Of a stretch of DNA of 6,868 bases, positions 1 to 5,938 are shown piece after piece (within the stretch, counting starts at the first letter, position 1; each line of letters opens with the position of its first letter). This DNA comes from Gorillibacterium sp. (GTDB lineage Bacteria > Bacillota > Bacilli > Paenibacillales > NBRC-103111), in contig JAIMBU010000141.1 in the NCBI GenBank assembly GCA_023511325.1, positions 1 through 6,868 of the forward strand, written 5' to 3'. The notes below the pieces were generated by a model, which searched no databases, had not been told where the DNA came from, and saw only the letters and a list, made by a program, of their open reading frames with translations. The translations under genes were made by a program, and so were the position numbers.

Positions 1-697
1 CAATTACTCCCCGAATGGCTGGAAGTGTGATGTGCCAAATCATTCTTAACCGTGAAGCACCATCAATCTTGGCTGCTTCGTACAAGCTCACATTCACTCC
101 GGCAAGTGAAGCAAGTAAAATGATCGTTCCCCAGCCCCCATCTTTCCAGATAATTTGCATCATGATCAGCGGTCGGAACCAATCCAGGCTATACAGGAAG
201 TCAACCCGTCCATGACCGATCAGATCCCCCATCTTATTGATCAGGCCTTCAGATCCGAGTAATAAATACGTGATGCCTGCAACCACTACCCAGGAGAGAA
301 AGTGGGGGATATAAACGAGGGTTTGTACAAACCGCTTGTACATTTCATGACGGACCTCATTCAATATGAGTGCTAGGATGATCGTAATTGGGAAATAGAT
401 AACCAGATTATACAAAGCAAGTACGAATGTATTGCGGAATAACATCCAGAAATCAGGAGAATGAAACAACCGCTCGAAATGCTTAAACCCTTCCCAATTA
501 CTTTTCAACATGCCTAATGAGGGCTGATAATCTTGAAAAGACATGAGAATTCCCCACATGGGTGCAATTTTAAAAATCAGAAAGTAAAGGATTCCCGGAA
601 ACATGAAGACGTAATACCACCTTGCCTTCCATAATTTCCGTCTTAATATAGATCGTTTGGGTACAACTTTTCCCAACGTTGCCACCTTAGTGCCCAT
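1..697 (-). CDS. ABC sugar transporter permease, LplB-like (CUT1), 3' end outside the window
   Basis: This is an inner-membrane subunit of a carbohydrate importer; 232 codons are visible and the frame is still open at the left edge. The translation begins MGTKVATLGK. Hydrophobic segments lie near residues 29-52, 91-112, 126-147 and 176-202. The ATPase-docking EAA loop is present: EAAKIDGAS at 207-215, followed by I-x-LP with LP at 225-226. About 60-80 residues, including the last membrane segments, should lie beyond the edge. The ATG at 697 is chosen because GAGGTGG (713-707) sits 9 bases upstream. The in-frame TTG just before it is too close to that site. A hairpin and a possible promoter separate this gene from the operon on its right, so it probably opens a second transporter operon, whose substrate cannot be told from this fragment. 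Confidence 0.93.
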   Translation of the reverse strand, partial: MGTKVATLGKVVPKRSILRRKLWKARWYYVFMFPGILYFLIFKIAPMWGILMSFQDYQPSLGMLKSNWEGFKHFERLFHSPDFWMLFRNTFVLALYNLVIYFPITIILALILNEVRHEMYKRFVQTLVYIPHFLSWVVVAGITYLLLGSEGLINKMGDLIGHGRVDFLYSLDWFRPLIMMQIIWKDGGWGTIILLASLAGVNVSLYEAAKIDGASRLRMIWHITLPAIRGVI

Positions 698-741
698 CAA
701 GACAATCCACCTCGAATTTAGATTTTGTTTGCGATGGCATC

Positions 742-772
742 ATTTTATAGGGAGAACCGAATAAGAATCCAG
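742..772 (-). promoter_or_regulatory. Possible promoter of the left-hand permease operon
   Basis: On the minus strand a good -10 element, TATAAA (749-744), lies 17 bases behind a weak -35, CTGGAT (772-767), which matches TTGACA at only two positions. Transcription would start about 40 bases before the ATG at 697 and leave room for the ribosome binding site at 713-707. The weak -35 suggests either an activator or a chance match. Confidence 0.3.
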
Positions 773-790
773 AGACATGTTTCTGCACAG

Positions 791-840
791 ATACATAATT
801 CAAAAAGGGGCTATCGATCCAAAAAACATACATAATTCAA
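791..840. repeat. Pair of 13-bp direct repeats, possible operator
   Basis: ATACATAATTCAA occurs exactly at 791-803 and again at 828-840, 37 bases apart start to start, about three and a half helical turns. On the minus strand each copy reads TTGAATTATGTAT and lies just upstream of the possible promoter of the left-hand permease gene. Direct repeats in such a position suit AraC-type response regulators, which often control LplB-type transporter operons in Paenibacillus. That link is inference only. Confidence 0.4.
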
Positions 841-871
841 TAACAAACCTTTTTCCAGCACAGAGCTGAAG

Positions 872-951
872 GTGACCAATAAAAGGTAATGACGCTACGA
901 TTTGCATGTCAGCTTCGGGCACTCTCGTTTAGGTAGCCTTTTATTGTTCAC
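872..951. repeat. Long-looped inverted repeat
   Basis: GTGACCAATAAAAGGTA (872-888) pairs with TAGCCTTTTATTGTTCAC (934-951). All 17 bases of the left arm are opposed, with one C/T mismatch and one bulged G. The loop is 45 bases and contains smaller complementary pairs: TGAC 890-893 with GTCA 908-911, and GCTAC 894-898 as an alternative partner of GTAGC 933-937. It could be a structured leader or small RNA, a regulator site pair, or the ends of a tiny non-autonomous element. The sequence does not decide between these. Confidence 0.45.
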
Positions 952-989
952 ATGCTTCTTCAATACAGCGCATTGTTTGTCAGAACATG

Positions 990-1038
990 AAAAGATCGCA
1001 TTTCACTTGGCCAATTGGCTTAGTGAATGCGATCTTTT
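990..1038. terminator. Strong stem-loop, likely bidirectional Rho-independent terminator
   Basis: The arms AAAAGATCGCATTTCACT (990-1007) and AGTGAATGCGATCTTTT (1022-1038) pair over 17 positions with one bulged T. The loop contains the palindrome GCCAATTGGC (1010-1019), which extends the fold. Read on the minus strand it follows the GH130 gene and the phosphotransferase remnant and ends in only four T residues. Read on the plus strand it is followed by TTTTATATTT, a better T tract, although no plus-strand gene is visible. It most likely ends the main operon and insulates the left-hand one. Confidence 0.75.
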
Positions 1039-1130
1039 ATATTTCTCATATCCTCTCTCTTAATAAAAGTTTGGGCTACCCCCGAAATAACGAACGCTGC
1101 TAAATAACAGTCGCATTAGCACTGTAATGC

Positions 1131-1289
1131 TCAGTATAGCTTCTTCCAATCATCCGGTGAAGAACAGAAGGCAAATAACAAATCGTATAGAACAGGTCCA
1201 AGTATGGGTGACGGATCAATGATTCCCGTGATTGCGCCAGCCTTGAATACAAAGTTATGAACTCCGCAATCGCCATGTAGTAAAAAGCT
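1131..1289 (-). pseudogene. Remnant of an aminoglycoside phosphotransferase (APH) family gene
   Basis: A 52-codon open stretch carries the catalytic core of the APH/choline-kinase fold. LLHGDCGVHNF contains the Brenner-type HGD-x4-N motif, with catalytic Asp and metal-binding Asn. GIIDPSP follows 12 residues later and supplies the DFG-like metal-binding Asp. Next come GPVLYD and FCSSPDD, typical of small-molecule phosphotransferases of this group in Bacillota. An intact member has roughly 250-300 residues, so the N-terminal lobe is missing. The frame is closed by TAA directly upstream (1292-1290) and by TGA at 1133-1131. There is no start codon or ribosome binding site in the expected place. 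In another frame, down to about 1060, a stretch reading VLMRLLF could be the eroded C-terminus, but this is weak. The original substrate cannot be inferred. Confidence 0.82.
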
Positions 1290-1324
1290 TTAGCTACGGA
1301 ATTAGCGTGTCTCTTTATTCTTTA

Positions 1325-2386
1325 TTAATAATAGGTCAGACTAGCCAAGATTTCCTGCACACTTAGCTCAGCACAGGCCATAGAGGTGTCCGCTATGCCG
1401 TAATACATACACACCTTATCGCCTTCTACCAAAACACCGCAGGAAAATACGACATCGCCAAAGAACCCGTTTCGCTCATAATCGGCCTCCGGCTCCATAA
1501 TCGGTGTATCCGAGCGGGCAATAACCTTCGTTGGATCGTTCAGATCAAGCAGCAGAGCACCCATACAATAACGATGCTCCTTCGTAGCGCCATGATACAG
1601 CTCCAGCCAGCCCTTCTCCGTGCGAAAAGGAACAGCTCCACCGCCAATCCGGCCACTATCCCACATGCCTTCACGCAAGCCGACAAGATGCTTGTGATTG
1701 CCCCAATAAAGTAGATTGTCAGATTCAGCAATCCAAATCTCTGGATTCCCGATGCTTTTTAACGTTGGACGGTGCAAGGCATAGTATTTACCGTTCACCT
1801 TCTCGGGGAAGATTAGCACGTCTTTGTTATCCGGGCCAAAAATCATGCCGTGATGGGTGATGGTAGCGAAATCCTTCGTCGACACCATTGATTCACCAAT
1901 ACCAACTGGAGATACGGCAGAGAAACATATATAGTACGTATCGCCGATCTGCGTCACGCGTGGATCCTCAATCCCGAACGTTTCTAGCTGCTGGGATGGA
2001 TAGATAAACGGCTTGTCATCGACAGTGAACTGTCTGCCGTCCTTGCTGCGCGCGATCCGGACATAAGAGAGGGAGGTCAAATACGCAAAGCCAGAGCTAA
2101 GCGTCACATCGCGAACAAATCGTGGATCAGAGAAATCGTATCGCTCATCATCCGTCCGCAGCTCCACAAGGTCAACGACTTGGGTGCTCGGATTGTAGAC
2201 TGGCGCCAGCACGATGTTAGCGCTTGGACTGATCGGCCGCTCCGCCACGCGAAGCAACATCAGCACTTCCCCGTTATAGCTGGTGATACCAGCATTAAAT
2301 GCGCCAATTACCTCATATCCTTCGTGATATGGTTTGACATCTGTAGGGGTAATAAGCGGATTGTTCTCATAGCGATTGATATTCAT
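1325..2386 (-). CDS. GH130 family glycoside phosphorylase, probably acting on beta-mannosides
   Basis: GH130 enzymes mostly cleave beta-mannosides with inorganic phosphate, releasing alpha-mannose 1-phosphate in the cytoplasm. The 353-residue protein has no signal peptide and shows the family's five-bladed propeller landmarks: NPLITP near the start, FNAGI and LLLRVAE-like text at about 30-49, FGIEDPRVT with candidate proton-donor Asp141, FPEK and HRPT around 193-208, GGGAVPF and WLELYHGA around 248-268, and YYGIAD near 328-333. From memory it resembles the Listeria innocua beta-1,2-oligomannan phosphorylase Lin0857, so a beta-1,2-mannooligosaccharide is the best guess; other mannosides remain possible. 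The start is ATG at 2386, overlapping the upstream stop as TGATG with GAGGAG 8 bases ahead. A TTG one codon earlier is less well spaced. It is the last intact gene of the operon. Confidence 0.9.
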   Translation of the reverse strand: MNINRYENNPLITPTDVKPYHEGYEVIGAFNAGITSYNGEVLMLLRVAERPISPSANIVLAPVYNPSTQVVDLVELRTDDERYDFSDPRFVRDVTLSSGFAYLTSLSYVRIARSKDGRQFTVDDKPFIYPSQQLETFGIEDPRVTQIGDTYYICFSAVSPVGIGESMVSTKDFATITHHGMIFGPDNKDVLIFPEKVNGKYYALHRPTLKSIGNPEIWIAESDNLLYWGNHKHLVGLREGMWDSGRIGGGAVPFRTEKGWLELYHGATKEHRYCMGALLLDLNDPTKVIARSDTPIMEPEADYERNGFFGDVVFSCGVLVEGDKVCMYYGIADTSMACAELSVQEILASLTYY

Positions 2387-3357
2387 CAAGAGGGCTCCTC
2401 ATTTTCATATTTGGTAAAAGGGTCTGTGATCGTAATTCGTTGTGCTTCCGCATCGCTAATGCCCGCATATAAATCAGCGGTTCCGTCCAGCCGGCGGATG
2501 AGCCCACCACTGAAAACCACATCAGCTAGGTCACTACGCTTAGCCTCTCCCGGTAAGAATCGACTGCGGACCGCGATTAATTCGATAGCGGAATGCTGCC
2601 CGGTAGTGGGATCAAGGGCAAAAACCATCGGATAATAGTGGCGATCCTCTCCGTCTTCAAAGCAAGCAATATGGCCGAGTACACCGATTAGCCCATTTTT
2701 CAGCAGATGCATTTCATTCCCCCCGCCCCACTCGTCCTGGGTAAACTGTTCTTCGAGCAGTGGCGCGTTGTCGATCAACTGAACTGACAATTCATCCAGC
2801 GAAGCAATCCGGCAGTAGCCAATCCGGCCGCGTCCGCCCTTCTCGCCCTGTGGTCTGGTGAATACACCAATGCTACCATCTCCAAGCTCAACGAGTCTGA
2901 GATCCTTCATCCCATCCGGCCCTGTAAAGAATAGCTTCAGCTCAGCAATGTGACTGCCTTTATAGAAAACGGTGCGCCAAACTAGATCACCCGGCCGCTC
3001 TGGATGCGGAAAAATCTCTACGCCACCCACCACAAGCTCTCCCTTGATTCGGGTATGAAAGGGGTCCTGCAGCGTCAGCACCGGGGCACCCTCGCGTGGC
3101 GTCCAGATCCCTTGTCGCTCGACAAAGAATACGATCTCGGCCTGCTCACTGTCTCGCGATTCTACCCGCCCAACAATAACAAGCTCACCCTCGTCCGCAA
3201 ACGGAGCTGCTATATTGTATACGTCCCGATCTCCAATGCCTTGAAACATAAGCTTGCTCGGATGACTGCTGCTTTTGCCGCTTGCTTCATATTCCGTAAG
3301 CAGTGTAGCGCAAGACTTCACCACATTTTTCTTCCATGCGCTGTTCGATCTGTTCAA
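2386..3357 (-). CDS. DUF1861 family protein, GH130/GT108-related beta-propeller enzyme
   Basis: From the corrected start the protein has 323 residues and no signal peptide or membrane segment. It shows the DUF1861 pattern: GIGDRDVYNIAAPF (about 40-53), GRVESRDSE (63-71), LQDPF (96-100), GELVVGGVE (106-114), MKDLRLVELGDG (150-161), FTRPQGEKGGRG (166-177), EWGGGNEMHLL (209-219), GVLGHIA (225-231), RHYY (239-242), DVVFSGGL (279-286) and YAGISDAEA (297-305). This family is a distant relative of GH130 and, to my knowledge, includes the Leishmania GT108 mannosyltransferase/phosphorylases; Asp98 in QDPF may correspond to the catalytic Asp. A role in mannoside phosphorolysis or transfer beside the GH130 enzyme is inferred; activity of bacterial members is not known to me. 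It ends in TGATG overlap with the GH130 gene, so the two are probably translationally coupled. TTG at 3357 is preferred over ATG at 3411. Confidence 0.85.
   Translation of the reverse strand: MNRSNSAWKKNVVKSCATLLTEYEASGKSSSHPSKLMFQGIGDRDVYNIAAPFADEGELVIVGRVESRDSEQAEIVFFVERQGIWTPREGAPVLTLQDPFHTRIKGELVVGGVEIFPHPERPGDLVWRTVFYKGSHIAELKLFFTGPDGMKDLRLVELGDGSIGVFTRPQGEKGGRGRIGYCRIASLDELSVQLIDNAPLLEEQFTQDEWGGGNEMHLLKNGLIGVLGHIACFEDGEDRHYYPMVFALDPTTGQHSAIELIAVRSRFLPGEAKRSDLADVVFSGGLIRRLDGTADLYAGISDAEAQRITITDPFTKYENEEPS
2395..2400 (-). promoter_or_regulatory. Ribosome binding site that sets the GH130 start
   Basis: GAGGAG lies inside the last codons of the DUF1861 gene, where it encodes Glu-Glu. It is 8 bases before the ATG at 2386 and only 5 before the TTG at 2389. 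This favours ATG and a 353-residue product. Confidence 0.75.
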
Positions 3358-3364
3358 AGTAAAG

Positions 3365-3371
3365 CCTCCTT
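3365..3371 (-). promoter_or_regulatory. Ribosome binding site that sets the DUF1861 start
   Basis: A full consensus AAGGAGG lies 7 bases before the TTG at 3357. The in-frame ATG at 3411 has no comparable site and sits in the tail of the hairpin at 3418-3445. The family's recognisable text begins only downstream of the TTG. Together these place the start at 3357 and remove 18 residues from the longest reading frame. Confidence 0.82.
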
Positions 3372-3410
3372 CGAATGGTGTAAGGTGTGACGGCCTAATA
3401 ACTGTCGGCA

Positions 3411-3445
3411 TAAGAAAGGAAGACCTCTAGGGTCAGAGGCCTTCC
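3411..3445 (-). terminator. Terminator-like hairpin between binding-protein and enzyme genes
   Basis: On the minus strand GGAAGGCCTCT (3445-3435) pairs with AGAGGTCTTCC (3428-3418), giving 11 bp with one G-U pair and a 6-base loop. The tail TTTCTTA (3417-3411) follows. The stem starts 12 bases past the binding-protein stop. The U tract is imperfect, so partial termination with some read-through is the likely outcome: much binding protein, less enzyme. The stem could also protect the 3' end of the upstream message. Confidence 0.75.
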
Positions 3446-3457
3446 GCCATTTAATAA

Positions 3458-5002
3458 TTACTTCAATGTTGCCTTATAAGCATCCAATTGCTTCTGGTAT
3501 TCCACAAGTACCTTATCGATGCCAGCGGATTTCAGCTTAGCCAATGTAGCTTTGATGTTTTTGTCGTAGTCCAGTACACCGCGGTATATCGGTGATACGT
3601 CTGATGTAAATACCGCTTGGACGTTACCCATCTCGGCTTTAACTGGAGCGGGATCGAAGAAAAAGTCGGCAGCGAAGAAATTCTTCGCATCTGGGTCCGC
3701 TTTGTAGAGTGCTTTGTTAGCGGTCAAATAGTTTTCGTCAACCCGAATAAAGTTCAGGTTACCGATCATCCAGTCATCCTGCAGGTATAACGGCATATTG
3801 GTGCTTGGATCTATAATTGATTCAAGACCTTTCTCGCCGACCTTATTGTACGTTTTACCTTCAATACCGTACATGAACAGATCGTAGTTTTCTTGGTTCT
3901 CGTACAGCCAATTCATGAATTTAACCGCTTCCGCAGGATGCTTACTGTTTGCAGCAACTGCGTTGATATTCTTGGCATTAACCATGCGGTAATGTGGCTT
4001 TTCAGGATTCAAACGGATCAGTTCGAAATCTTCATCAGTCGCATCTGCATATGTCTTCTGTACATCGGATAGCTTGTTCGGCGTACCAAGCGTAAACACG
4101 TATTTACCGTATTTAATTTGATCAGCGATTTGCTCCTGCTTCACGGTCAGTACGTCCGGATTAATCAGCTTCTTCTGGTAAGCTTCACGGAACCAAGCAG
4201 TATCTTGCTTAAATTCGTCCGTTTCGACCCAATTCTTCACAATGCCATCTTCAGCGATGAAGGCAATGTTATCGCGTACGGTGAACGGATATTTGTCATA
4301 GGTCCGTTGGAAAATATCTGCCGGACCTGCTGTGCCACCACGAAGTGGAATCGTCATCTTCATGTCAAGCTTCTGATTCACTTGCTCCATAGCACTCATG
4401 AGTTGTGTACGATCAGTAATCGGTGCCGTAATTCCGGCCTTTTTCAGCAGATACTTGTTGACTGTAATCGAGCCATCTACTGAGGATTCATACCAGTAAG
4501 CCGGTATACCATAGACCTTGCCTTCCTTCGTCACGCCGCTCCATACGGATTCGGGAATAACTTTTTTCAGGTTAGGGCCGTATTGCTCGATTTCCTTGGT
4601 GATATCCTTCAGTGCCCCACGCCCAGCATAGTTAGCGAGGCCGACCATATCGTTCATCACATGAAACATATCGAAATCTTCATTGGTAGACAGCTTGAGG
4701 TTGATCTTCTGTTCCCATGCACCCCAATCAATGTATACTTTCTCGATTTGGACATTCAAGCCATCTGCCAGCAGCTTCTTGTTGACTGCATCTTTAACAG
4801 CTGGCCATTCCTTGGGCTCTGTGCCTGGAATAACGTACTTGATTGTGACGATTTCTTCTTTGGTGCCACTATCGACAGCTGCACTGTTGCTTACCGCTGG
4901 ATCCGGTTTAGTGGTAGCCTTCGAATCATTACTGCCCCCGCAGCCAGCAAGCATGAGAACCAACATCATACAAGACAATAAGATCATTGATGCTTTTTTC
5001 AA
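3458..5002 (-). CDS. Carbohydrate ABC transporter substrate-binding lipoprotein
   Basis: This is the extracellular, membrane-anchored sugar receptor of the importer formed with the two permeases on its right. It has 514 residues. A lipoprotein signal peptide is clear: KK at 2-3, a hydrophobic core, then the lipobox LAGC with Cys21 as lipid attachment site. A Ser/Asp/Thr-rich linker runs to about residue 50. The mature part begins TIKYVIPGTEPKEWPAVKDA and continues as a typical extracellular solute-binding fold. The last 74 residues (441-514; FFFDPAPVKAEMGNV through DKVLVEYQKQLDAY) match the DUF3502 tail found on many Paenibacillus sugar-binding proteins. The start is TTG at 5002, supported by AGGAGAGGG directly upstream; no ATG fits. 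Substrate specificity cannot be read directly, and a mannooligosaccharide is inferred from the two downstream enzymes. Confidence 0.93.
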   Translation of the reverse strand: MKKASMILLSCMMLVLMLAGCGGSNDSKATTKPDPAVSNSAAVDSGTKEEIVTIKYVIPGTEPKEWPAVKDAVNKKLLADGLNVQIEKVYIDWGAWEQKINLKLSTNEDFDMFHVMNDMVGLANYAGRGALKDITKEIEQYGPNLKKVIPESVWSGVTKEGKVYGIPAYWYESSVDGSITVNKYLLKKAGITAPITDRTQLMSAMEQVNQKLDMKMTIPLRGGTAGPADIFQRTYDKYPFTVRDNIAFIAEDGIVKNWVETDEFKQDTAWFREAYQKKLINPDVLTVKQEQIADQIKYGKYVFTLGTPNKLSDVQKTYADATDEDFELIRLNPEKPHYRMVNAKNINAVAANSKHPAEAVKFMNWLYENQENYDLFMYGIEGKTYNKVGEKGLESIIDPSTNMPLYLQDDWMIGNLNFIRVDENYLTANKALYKADPDAKNFFAADFFFDPAPVKAEMGNVQAVFTSDVSPIYRGVLDYDKNIKATLAKLKSAGIDKVLVEYQKQLDAYKATLK

Positions 5003-5007
5003 ATTGA

Positions 5008-5016
5008 CCCTCTCCT
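5008..5016 (-). promoter_or_regulatory. Strong ribosome binding site with TTG start
   Basis: AGGAGAGGG lies 5 bases before the TTG at 5002, or 9 bases if counted from AGGAG. The protein that follows opens with a textbook lipoprotein signal (Met-Lys-Lys-Ala), so the TTG is the real start even though it is not an ATG. Confidence 0.85.
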
Positions 5017-5021
5017 AATGG

Positions 5022-5033
5022 AAAATCGATTTT
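5022..5033. repeat. Perfect 12-bp palindrome AAAATCGATTTT
   Basis: AAAATCGATTTT is a perfect palindrome directly between the hairpin at 5034-5060 and the ribosome binding site of the lipoprotein gene. It could be an operator or extend the RNA fold next to it. An AT-rich 12-mer may also arise by chance. Confidence 0.45.
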
Positions 5034-5060
5034 ATATATGTCCTCTCGCGAGGGATATAT
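5034..5060 (-). promoter_or_regulatory. Intercistronic hairpin before the binding-protein gene
   Basis: On the minus strand ATATAT (5060-5055) pairs with ATATAT (5039-5034), and CCTC (5053-5050) pairs with GAGG (5045-5042). A small internal mismatch separates the two helices, and a GCGA tetraloop of the GNRA type (5049-5046) caps the fold. The stem begins within the stop codon of the YtcP-like permease. Hairpins at this place in importer operons commonly stabilise or process the message so that the binding protein is made in excess. No T tract follows, so it is unlikely to be a terminator. Confidence 0.6.
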
Positions 5061-5938
5061 CAGCCTTTAACGGAACCGATGATCAAACCTTTGGTGAAAT
5101 AACGCTGTAGATAAGGATAGAGGAACACAATCGGACCAATGGTGATGATGACGGTCGCCATTTTGGTCGACTCCGCCGGTAATGTAAATTCTGTACTTGC
5201 GCCGTTGGGCAGCATGTTCAGCATTTGGATATTCGATCGTAGCTGAAACAGAATATATTGAAGCGGATAGAGTTCTTTGTTGTCGACCAGCATAATGGCA
5301 TTAAACCAGTCATTCCAATAAGCTAGGGCATAGAACAGACTAACGGTCGCAAGCACGGGTACACAAAGCGGCATGTAGATTTGAAAAGCGATTCGTAGAT
5401 CATTAGCCCCATCGATGTAGGCCGATTCTCGTAAGGCACCTGGTAAGCTTTCCATGAAGTTCTTAACCAAAAACATGTTAAATGCATTAAACATTAACAT
5501 CGGTATAATCAAGGCGAAGATGTTGTTAGTCAGACCAAGTTTGGTACACATGAGGTACCACGGAACGAGGCCACCACTGAACAGCATGGTGATGAAGAAG
5601 TACAACGCCAGATGATTGCGGTATTTCACATTGGGATTGGACAGTGGATATGCGGCTAATGCCGTAATGATTAGCGCCAGAGTAGAACCAACCAAGGTAA
5701 CGATGATCGAAATCGAATAGCTTTTAAAGATGAGAGCACTGTTGACGAAAATCGTCCGGTAGCCATCAAGCGATAATTTGTCGGGAAATAGGCTGTATCC
5801 GTGGTTGATAATGCTGTCCTCACTCGAAATGGAAACCATCACCGTCAGAAGCATGGGCATCAGACAAGCGAGGGAGAATAGCCCAATGGCCAGATAAATC
5901 ATTAATGTACCTATGCTAAAGTGTTTTCCGATTCGCAT
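5060..5938 (-). CDS. ABC sugar transporter permease, YtcP/MalG-like (CUT1)
   Basis: This is the second membrane subunit of the importer, 292 residues, normal for the family. Hydrophobic segments lie near 11-36, 74-98, 108-131, 139-160, 193-212 and 260-275. The EAA loop that contacts the ATPase reads ESAYIDGAND (171-180), followed by MP at 189-190. YWNDWFNA (207-214) and the C-terminal YFTKGLIIGSVKG are hallmarks of the YtcP branch. ATG at 5938 overlaps the stop of the upstream permease as TAATG; AAGGAAGGGG (5958-5949) supplies the ribosome binding site inside that gene, so the two permeases are probably made in step. No ATPase gene is nearby; importers of this class usually share an MsmK/UgpC-type ATPase encoded elsewhere. 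Confidence 0.95.
   Translation of the reverse strand: MRIGKHFSIGTLMIYLAIGLFSLACLMPMLLTVMVSISSEDSIINHGYSLFPDKLSLDGYRTIFVNSALIFKSYSISIIVTLVGSTLALIITALAAYPLSNPNVKYRNHLALYFFITMLFSGGLVPWYLMCTKLGLTNNIFALIIPMLMFNAFNMFLVKNFMESLPGALRESAYIDGANDLRIAFQIYMPLCVPVLATVSLFYALAYWNDWFNAIMLVDNKELYPLQYILFQLRSNIQMLNMLPNGASTEFTLPAESTKMATVIITIGPIVFLYPYLQRYFTKGLIIGSVKG

Larger units (their letters stand above)
698..1130. other. Gene-free stretch between two transporter operons
   Basis: I find no convincing coding region here on either strand. The stretch holds a possible promoter (742-772), a 13-bp direct repeat (791-840), a long-looped inverted repeat (872-951), a strong stem-loop (990-1038) and a small hairpin with arms GCATTA and TAATGC (1113-1130) just past the phosphotransferase remnant. 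The part from about 1040 to 1130 may be eroded sequence from the same lost gene. I saw no tRNA, known riboswitch core or CRISPR pattern. Confidence 0.6.

Noticed and set aside
15..215. Plus-strand open frame of 66 codons
   Set aside because: It lies antisense within the truncated permease gene, which shows a clear EAA motif on the minus strand; the plus-strand peptide has no recognisable feature.
1100..1276. Minus-strand 58-codon frame (MAIAEFITLY...) overlapping the phosphotransferase remnant
   Set aside because: The other frame carries HGD-x4-N and GIIDPSP with proper spacing, whereas this one has no recognisable motif and no ribosome binding site.
1540..1731. Minus-strand open frame of 63 codons in another frame of the GH130 gene
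   Set aside because: It lies wholly inside GH130 coding sequence and has no supporting start signal.
2387..2389. TTG as start of the GH130 gene
   Set aside because: The ATG one codon later is 8 bases from GAGGAG, a better spacing, and gives the usual Met-Asn-Ile beginning.
2180..2635. Plus-strand open frame of 151 codons
   Set aside because: It is antisense across the junction of the GH130 and DUF1861 genes, both of which carry conserved family motifs. It is explained as a shadow of their codon use.
3004..3390. Plus-strand open frame of 128 codons
   Set aside because: It is antisense to the DUF1861 gene and shows no domain-like pattern.
4118..5018. Three plus-strand open frames within 4118-5018
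   Set aside because: All are antisense to the lipoprotein gene, whose signal peptide, lipobox and DUF3502-like tail are clear.
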